From Burkholderiaceae bacterium (GTDB lineage Bacteria; Pseudomonadota; Gammaproteobacteria; Burkholderiales; Burkholderiaceae_C), in contig CP126124.1 of assembly GCA_030123545.1 (NCBI GenBank), positions 1,116,001 through 1,180,000 on the forward strand: 64,000 nucleotides of DNA. Reading direction: 5' to 3'. A program made the translations under genes and the position numbers. Of the stretch, positions 58,928 through 64,000 are shown one piece after another (the stretch's first letter is position 1; each line of letters starts with the position of its first letter). The notes under the pieces are model-generated. The model saw nothing but the letters and a program-made list of their open reading frames with translations, was not told the origin of the DNA and did no database searches.

Positions 58928-60670
58928 ATGACTGCCGCATCGTCTTCGTCCGCCGCCGCGTCTCCGAGCCGCGAACCCGCGCACTACGCGTTTTGGCCCA
59001 GGCGGCTGCCGCGTCAGCTCACGCCGCCGGCGAATTCGCTGTGGCAGAACCTGGTGGTGAGCGCGCTGCGCTATCCGGACAAGGCGGCGCTGGTGTTCTT
59101 CGACCAGACCATCTCGTACGCCGAGTTGCTACAAAAAACAGAGCGACTCGCGGCCTGTTTGCATGGGCTGGGGGTGAAAAAGGGCGACCGGGTCGTGCTG
59201 TGCATGCAAAACTGCCCGCAGCTCGTGATCGCGCATTTCGCGATCCTGCGCGCGAACGCGGTGGTGGTGCCGGTGAACCCAATGAACCGCGCCGAGGAGC
59301 TGAAGCACTACATCACCGACCCGGACGCCAAGGTCGCGATCACGACTGCCGACCTGGCCGCCGAACTGGCGCAGGCCAACGATGCGCTGCCGGCCGCCGA
59401 GCAGCTGCAGTACCTGATCGTCACCCACTTCACCGATGCGTTCGACCCGCGGACCGCGGGCGACAACGGGCCGCCTGCGGCCTGGGTCGACTGGCTGACC
59501 GCGCGCCATGCATTGCCGGCACTGGCCAACGGCGACGTGATCGTGTGGGAGCAGGCGCTCGCCACCAACGCCGAGCCGCCGCCGCACAGCGTCGGCCCGC
59601 GGGATCTCGCGCTGCTGCCGTACACCAGCGGCACGACCGGGCTGCCAAAGGGCTGCATGCACACGCACGCCAGCATCATGCACAACGCGGTCGCGAGCAG
59701 TCTATGGGGCAACGGTTCGCCGGAGGCGATCACGCTGGCCGTGGTGCCGATGTTCCACATCACCGGCATGGTCAGCGTGATGCACGCCAGCCTGTATGGC
59801 GCAGCCACCTTGGTGCTGATGCCGCGCTGGGACCGGGACCTGGCCGGGCGCCTGATCTCGCACTGGCGCGTCACGAACTGGACCAACATCCCGACGATGG
59901 TGATCGACCTGCTGGCGAGTCCGAACTTCGAGCACTACGACTTGTCGAGCCTGAACCTGATCGGCGGCGGCGGCGCCGCGATGCCGCAGGCGGTCGCGCA
60001 GCGGCTGCAGGAGCAATTTGGCCTCCGCTATGCCGAAGGCTACGGCCTGACCGAAACCGCCGCGCCGTCGCACAGCAATCCGCCGGACGCGCCGAAGCAG
60101 CAATGCCTGGGCATTCCGTTCATCAGCACCGACGCGCGCGTGGTCGACCCCGATACGCTGCAGGAGGTCGCGCAAGGTGAGCAGGGCGAAATCGTCGTCC
60201 ATGGGCCCGAGGTGTTTCAGGGTTACTGGAAGCGACCGGACGCGACTGCGGCGGTGTTCTTCGAACTCGATGGCAAGCAGTTCTTCCGCACCGGCGACCT
60301 GGGCCGGGTCGACGAGGACGGCTACTTCTTCCTGACCGACCGGCTGAAGCGCATGATCAATGCATCCGGCTTCAAGGTCTGGCCGGCCGAGGTCGAGGCG
60401 CTGATGTTCAGGCACCCGGCGATCCAGGAGGCCTGCATCATCTCCGCGAAGGACAGCTATCGGGGCGAGACGGTGAAGGCAGTGATCGTGCTGCGACCGG
60501 CGTTCAAGGACAAGGTCAGCGAGCAGGAAATCATAGCCTGGTGCCGCGAGCACATGGCGGTGTACAAGATTCCGCGGCAGGTGCAGTTCGTCGACGCGCT
60601 ACCCAAGAGCGGCAGCGGCAAGGTGATGTGGCGCACGCTGCAGGAAGCCGAGGACAAGGCCGCGGCATAA
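58928..60670 (+). CDS. Acyl-CoA ligase (long-chain fatty acid/aromatic AMP-binding)
   Basis: A 580-residue ANL-superfamily enzyme. A3 loop LLPYTSGTTGLPKGCMHTH near residue 222, A5 EGYGLTETAAP near 370, FRTGDLGRVDEDGYF near 455, DRLKRMINASGFKVWPAEVE hinge and catalytic Lys in PKSGSGKVMWR near 564. GAGGAG before the ATG. It activates a carboxylate, probably fatty acid, to the CoA thioester. The linker LQKTERLA is encoded by a dispersed mini-repeat copy (59125-59151). Confidence 0.92.
   Translation: MTAASSSSAAASPSREPAHYAFWPRRLPRQLTPPANSLWQNLVVSALRYPDKAALVFFDQTISYAELLQKTERLAACLHGLGVKKGDRVVLCMQNCPQLVIAHFAILRANAVVVPVNPMNRAEELKHYITDPDAKVAITTADLAAELAQANDALPAAEQLQYLIVTHFTDAFDPRTAGDNGPPAAWVDWLTARHALPALANGDVIVWEQALATNAEPPPHSVGPRDLALLPYTSGTTGLPKGCMHTHASIMHNAVASSLWGNGSPEAITLAVVPMFHITGMVSVMHASLYGAATLVLMPRWDRDLAGRLISHWRVTNWTNIPTMVIDLLASPNFEHYDLSSLNLIGGGGAAMPQAVAQRLQEQFGLRYAEGYGLTETAAPSHSNPPDAPKQQCLGIPFISTDARVVDPDTLQEVAQGEQGEIVVHGPEVFQGYWKRPDATAAVFFELDGKQFFRTGDLGRVDEDGYFFLTDRLKRMINASGFKVWPAEVEALMFRHPAIQEACIISAKDSYRGETVKAVIVLRPAFKDKVSEQEIIAWCREHMAVYKIPRQVQFVDALPKSGSGKVMWRTLQEAEDKAAA
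59125..59151 (+). repeat. Mini-repeat copy inside the acyl-CoA ligase gene
   Basis: GTTGCTACAAAAAACAGAGC followed by GACTCGC, almost identical to 46551-46575 in the AlgR-like gene and in the same frame. Confidence 0.6.
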
Positions 60671-60806
60671 GCGGGTCGTTCCTGCCGGAGCGCCTGCGCG
60701 CCGGGCGAACCTGCTTACATGTCTCACATCGCCGTACATCGACATACACAGAAGCTGTGCGCGCGCCGCCCAGAATCGGCGTTGAGTCTATGGAGGTTTC
60801 CCAACG

Positions 60807-61652
60807 ATGAACGACGACATTCGACAGAATCCGAATCCCGGCGCCGTGCCGACCTTTGCCGACCAGGTGCGCCACAGCAAGGCCCTTCTGCCGACGCTGG
60901 CCGTGCTGCTGGTGACGGTGGTCGCGCTCGCCGCGGTCTTGGTGTTCGGCCGCTCGCAGGCGCAGCCCGGCGCTGCGACAGCACCGATGACCGATCTGGC
61001 GGCACAGCAGCCGCAGGCCCCCGGCGTCGCAGCGGCCGGCGCTCCCGGCGTTGTGCCGGGCGCTGTCCCGGGCACGGTCGCCGGCCAGTCAGCGCAGGCG
61101 GCTGGTCCGACGGCGCCGGCACCGGGCACCGCCGGCGCGGTCGAAGCGCCACCGGGGCGGGACTACGCGCCGCCGGTGGTGACGGCGCCGCGGCAGACCT
61201 CCCGGCCTGTCGCGCGTGCAACCGGCACGCCGCATCGCAGCGCACCCGCTGCGGTGCAGGCTGAGCGCGCGCCGATCTGCACGACCTGCGGCACGGTCGA
61301 ATCGGTGACCGCGATTCAGCATGCGGCGCCGACCAGCGGCGTCGGCGCGATTGCCGGTGGCGTCGTCGGCGGACTGGTCGGCAACCAGTTCGGCGGCGGC
61401 AACGGCCGCGCGGCAATGACGCTGCTCGGCGCGGTCGGCGGCGGCTTTGCCGGCAACGCGATCGAGAAGCGGGTGAAGACGACCACCGTGTATCGCATGC
61501 ACATCCGCATGGAAGACGGACGCACGCGCACCGTCGAGCAGGCCGCGGCGATCGCCGTCGGCACGCCGGTCGTGGTCGAAGGCAACAGTGCGCGTGCAGT
61601 GGCACCCGGCAGCGCGGCGGCAAACCAGGCGTCGTTCCAGCAGGTTGGTTGA
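60807..61652 (+). CDS. Glycine-zipper 2TM-domain protein
   Basis: A 281-residue protein. One N-terminal membrane segment (LPTLAVLLVTVVALAAVLVFG), a long Ala/Pro/Gly linker, a CTTCG pair near residue 155 and a glycine-zipper hairpin GVGAIAGGVVGGLVGNQFGG / LLGAVGGGFAGNAIEKRV near 175-220, then a beta-rich tail. Related 17-kDa/SlyB-like proteins sit in the envelope. Preceded by AGGTTTCC-type weak ribosome-binding site. Function unknown. Confidence 0.82.
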   Translation: MNDDIRQNPNPGAVPTFADQVRHSKALLPTLAVLLVTVVALAAVLVFGRSQAQPGAATAPMTDLAAQQPQAPGVAAAGAPGVVPGAVPGTVAGQSAQAAGPTAPAPGTAGAVEAPPGRDYAPPVVTAPRQTSRPVARATGTPHRSAPAAVQAERAPICTTCGTVESVTAIQHAAPTSGVGAIAGGVVGGLVGNQFGGGNGRAAMTLLGAVGGGFAGNAIEKRVKTTTVYRMHIRMEDGRTRTVEQAAAIAVGTPVVVEGNSARAVAPGSAAANQASFQQVG

Positions 61653-61691
61653 GGGTGGGTTCGCGCGGCGCGCTGAGCAGACCCTAGTCGC

Positions 61692-62570
61692 CTAGCCGAA
61701 CAGCGCGTCGAACCCTTCGACCGGCTCGAAATGTCGGCCGTCCTGGCAACACAACCGGGTCGGACCCGGCAGCGCGCGCTGCCGCACCGGATGCCGCAGG
61801 TCGCCGGGATAGCAGAACATCTGCATCCCATCCTGCTCGATAGGCTCGGGTTCGACCAGCGGCGGCGGCCGGCTGCGCGCTTCCTGCAGCACGCTGGCGA
61901 CGCTTGCGTGGCGCGATAGGTGCGCGAGGCTCATGATCTGCGGCGGCGCGAGTTCGATGCGCCGCTCGTGGTAGCGCAACAGCGCGGCGCGCGGCGCCAG
62001 CCAGACGCTCTCGGTGGTTTCGTGCTCGTCGTGGCGCGCCTGCTGCCCTGCCGGCGCCTCCGCGACGAAGAAGCGGGTGTCGAAGCGCTTGCTCATCATC
62101 GCCGGCCGGCGCGGCGTGATCCAGCGCGACCACGGCAGCGCCGCGCGGGTGTGCAACGTGAGGGCGAGCCGTGCCAGCAGGTCGTCGAACGCGCAGCCGT
62201 CCCGGTGCAGCGCGGCGGCGCGTGCGGCGAGTTGCCGCGGCAGATCGAGCGCGAGCAGCAGGCCCGATTCCTCGAACACCTCGCGCAGGGCTGCGACGTA
62301 CAGGCTGGTGGCGGCCGTATCGTCGATGCCCGGCTCGTGCAGTCCGGCGTGCAGTTGGCTTGGTGACTGATCCAGCCGCGACGGCCAATCCGGCCGCGCG
62401 TCGATCGCATCGACCTTGCCGCCAGGAAACACGTAGACGCCGCCGAGCACATCCGAGCGGCTGTGGCGCTTGAGCAGCAGAACCTCGAGTCCGGCCGTGC
62501 CATCGCGCAGCAGCACCACGGTCGCCGCGGCGCGCGGCGGTTCGGTGATCGGTTCGGAGCGCAGTTCCAT
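61692..62570 (-). CDS. NUDIX hydrolase
   Basis: A 292-residue protein. NUDIX-like box is split: VYVFPGGKVDAIDARPDW (start) and YVAALREVFEESGLLLALDL (REVFEESG), the insertion between them being typical of the NUDT19/CoA pyrophosphatase-like group. Predicted to hydrolyse a CoA or nucleotide derivative. Convergent with the glycine-zipper gene, divergent from gshA with a 186-bp gap. Confidence 0.87.
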   Translation of the reverse strand: MELRSEPITEPPRAAATVVLLRDGTAGLEVLLLKRHSRSDVLGGVYVFPGGKVDAIDARPDWPSRLDQSPSQLHAGLHEPGIDDTAATSLYVAALREVFEESGLLLALDLPRQLAARAAALHRDGCAFDDLLARLALTLHTRAALPWSRWITPRRPAMMSKRFDTRFFVAEAPAGQQARHDEHETTESVWLAPRAALLRYHERRIELAPPQIMSLAHLSRHASVASVLQEARSRPPPLVEPEPIEQDGMQMFCYPGDLRHPVRQRALPGPTRLCCQDGRHFEPVEGFDALFG

Positions 62571-62756
62571 GGTCGCAGCGCGAGCGGTGCAGCGACGCAG
62601 CGCCCTCGCGGACAAGGCTAACAGAAAGCCCGCCGGCAGCAGGCCTGCGACCTGGCGCCGCCGAGTCGCGGGCGGCTGGGGTTGGGCGGCGCCTCGGCCA
62701 ACGGCGATGCGTCGCCTGTGTTACCTTTCGGCACGAACAGAGTGAGCGCCGATTTC

Positions 62757-64000
62757 ATGAGCACGATAGAACAACGTCTGGCGCGAGTCAGCCCCGAGCG
62801 ACTGAAGGGCATGCGCCGCGGCATCGAAAAAGAGAGCCTGCGCGTGCAGGCGAACGGTGCGTTGGCGATGACGCCGCATCCGCCCGCGCTCGGTTCGGCA
62901 CTGACGCACCCGCACATCACCACCGATTTCAGCGAATCGCAGATCGAACTGATCACCGGAGTCCATGCCGGGGTCGAATCCTGCTTGGACGAACTCACCG
63001 AACTGCATCAATTCACCTACCGCGTGCTCGAACCCGCCGGCGAAATGCTGTGGGTGTCGAGCATGCCGTGCGGGCTGCCGACGGACGAGACCATTCCGAT
63101 CGGGCGCTACGGCCGCTCGAACATCGGCCGAGCCAAGAGCGTGTACCGGATGGGCCTGAGCCACCGCTACGGGCGCCGCATGCAAACCATCTCGGGCATC
63201 CACTACAACTGGTCGCTGCCCGGTGTCACGAACGACGAGTACTTCGCGCTGATCCGCAATTTCCGGCGCTACGGCTTTCTGCTGCTGTACCTGTTCGGCG
63301 CGTCGCCGGCGGTCTGCCCCGGATTCGTCGCCGGCCGGGCGCACCCGTTGCAGCCGCTCGGCCGGCACTCGCTGTACCTGCCTTACGCGACCTCGCTGCG
63401 CATGGGGCGGCTCGGCTACCAGAGTGATGCGCAGGCGTCGCTCGCGGTCAGCTACAACGGGCTCGAAGGCTACGCCGCTTCGCTGCAGCAGGGCTTGACC
63501 CAGCCGTACCCGGCGTACGAGGCGATCGGCGTGCGCAACCTCGGCGGCGACTACAACCAGCTTGCGACCACGCTGCTGCAGATCGAGAACGAGTTCTACG
63601 GCATCATCCGCCCGAAGCGGGTGATCCGTCCGGGCGAGCGTCCGCTGCACGCGCTGCGCGAGCGCGGCGTCGAATACGTCGAGGTGCGGCTGATGGACCT
63701 GGATCCGTTCATCCCGGTCGGCATCGCGGCGCAGACCATGCGCTTCCTCGATGTGTTCCTGCTGCATTGCCTGCTCGCCGACAGCCCGCCCGACACGCCG
63801 CAGGAAATCGCCGAGACGTCGGAGACCCGCGACCTCGTCGCCACCCGCGGGCGCGAGCCCGGGCTGCGGCTGCCGCGCTTCGGAAGCGAGGTCACGCTTG
63901 CGGACTGGGGCGCCGAGTTGCTGGCCGGCTGCGAGGCTGTCGCCGGGCGGCTGGACGCGGTACAGGGCGGCACGCTGCATGCGCAGGCGCTGGCCGGGGC
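62757..64000 (+). CDS. gshA: Glutamate-cysteine ligase (3' end outside window)
   Basis: ATG 62757, open to the window edge (414 codons seen; the E. coli enzyme has about 518). RRGIEKESLRVQ, TTDFSESQIELITG, SSMPCGLPTDETIPIGRYG, GIHYNWSLP and VRNLGGDYNQLATTLLQIENEFY are the E. coli-type GshA landmarks. It makes gamma-glutamylcysteine, the first step of glutathione synthesis. Confidence 0.95.
   Translation, partial: MSTIEQRLARVSPERLKGMRRGIEKESLRVQANGALAMTPHPPALGSALTHPHITTDFSESQIELITGVHAGVESCLDELTELHQFTYRVLEPAGEMLWVSSMPCGLPTDETIPIGRYGRSNIGRAKSVYRMGLSHRYGRRMQTISGIHYNWSLPGVTNDEYFALIRNFRRYGFLLLYLFGASPAVCPGFVAGRAHPLQPLGRHSLYLPYATSLRMGRLGYQSDAQASLAVSYNGLEGYAASLQQGLTQPYPAYEAIGVRNLGGDYNQLATTLLQIENEFYGIIRPKRVIRPGERPLHALRERGVEYVEVRLMDLDPFIPVGIAAQTMRFLDVFLLHCLLADSPPDTPQEIAETSETRDLVATRGREPGLRLPRFGSEVTLADWGAELLAGCEAVAGRLDAVQGGTLHAQALAG

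Overview
This is a high-GC chromosomal window from a betaproteobacterium. It is most likely one of the Burkholderiales near the Comamonadaceae. The evidence is the argH / AlgZ-AlgR-type two-component pair / ppc / hemC-hemD-hemX-hemY neighbourhood, the E. coli-type glutamate-cysteine ligase, the fumarylacetoacetase-family catabolic genes, and dispersed GCTA(C/T)...TAGC mini-repeats of a kind I associate with Comamonadaceae. No rRNA, tRNA, CRISPR array, complete insertion sequence or prophage was seen. Both ends cut genes: a methyltransferase on the left and gshA on the right.

Left part (1-10700): an ECF11-type (RpoE-ChrR, singlet-oxygen-type) sigma / zinc anti-sigma pair with its probable local regulon. 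A divergent cyclopropane-fatty-acid-synthase-like methyltransferase, DUF2177 and DUF6134 genes and a lipocalin are preceded by TGATCC-like-N18-TA promoter elements with invariant spacing. A fifth such element precedes a ferritin-like / cytochrome c pair. An alpha/beta hydrolase-queF operon, an enoyl-CoA hydratase and a serine hydrolase lie between.

10700-30600: dinB, a dihaem cytochrome, an AraC regulator divergent from a rhodanese/DUF2892/DUF6632/DUF4242 operon, a MarR-ClC operon divergent from a TDT exporter, a flavin-dependent halogenase-like protein, a branched-chain-amino-acid-type ABC transporter whose two ATPases are fused into one polypeptide, and a lactate region (lldD-lctP-lysR plus a second lldD). 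The MarR/TDT divergon and the ABC substrate-binding gene share an 18-bp motif at nearly the same distance from the start codon.

30600-36000: a Do-type protease, cardiolipin synthase and an OmpR-type two-component system. Matching CTTAGG-N5-CTTAAG boxes stand upstream of the protease and of the two-component system, which suggests a direct regulatory link.

36100-43560: a TetR-controlled aromatic catabolic cluster (flavin hydroxylase, extradiol dioxygenase, FAH-family hydrolase, BKACE/DUF849 enzyme, periplasmic metallo-beta-lactamase-fold hydrolase, NTF2-like protein). It is followed by a collapsed second copy of the same cluster, of which only the TetR C-terminus and the FAH C-terminus remain, fused by one deletion.

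43650-54800: argH, AlgZ/AlgR-like regulators, a fatty-acid/sterol hydroxylase-like gene, ppc and hemCDXY. 54880-55540 is a small scrapyard of truncated genes. 55650-64000 holds a peroxiredoxin, a TAXI-type binding protein, a P1 peptidase, an acyl-CoA ligase, a glycine-zipper membrane protein, a NUDIX hydrolase and gshA.
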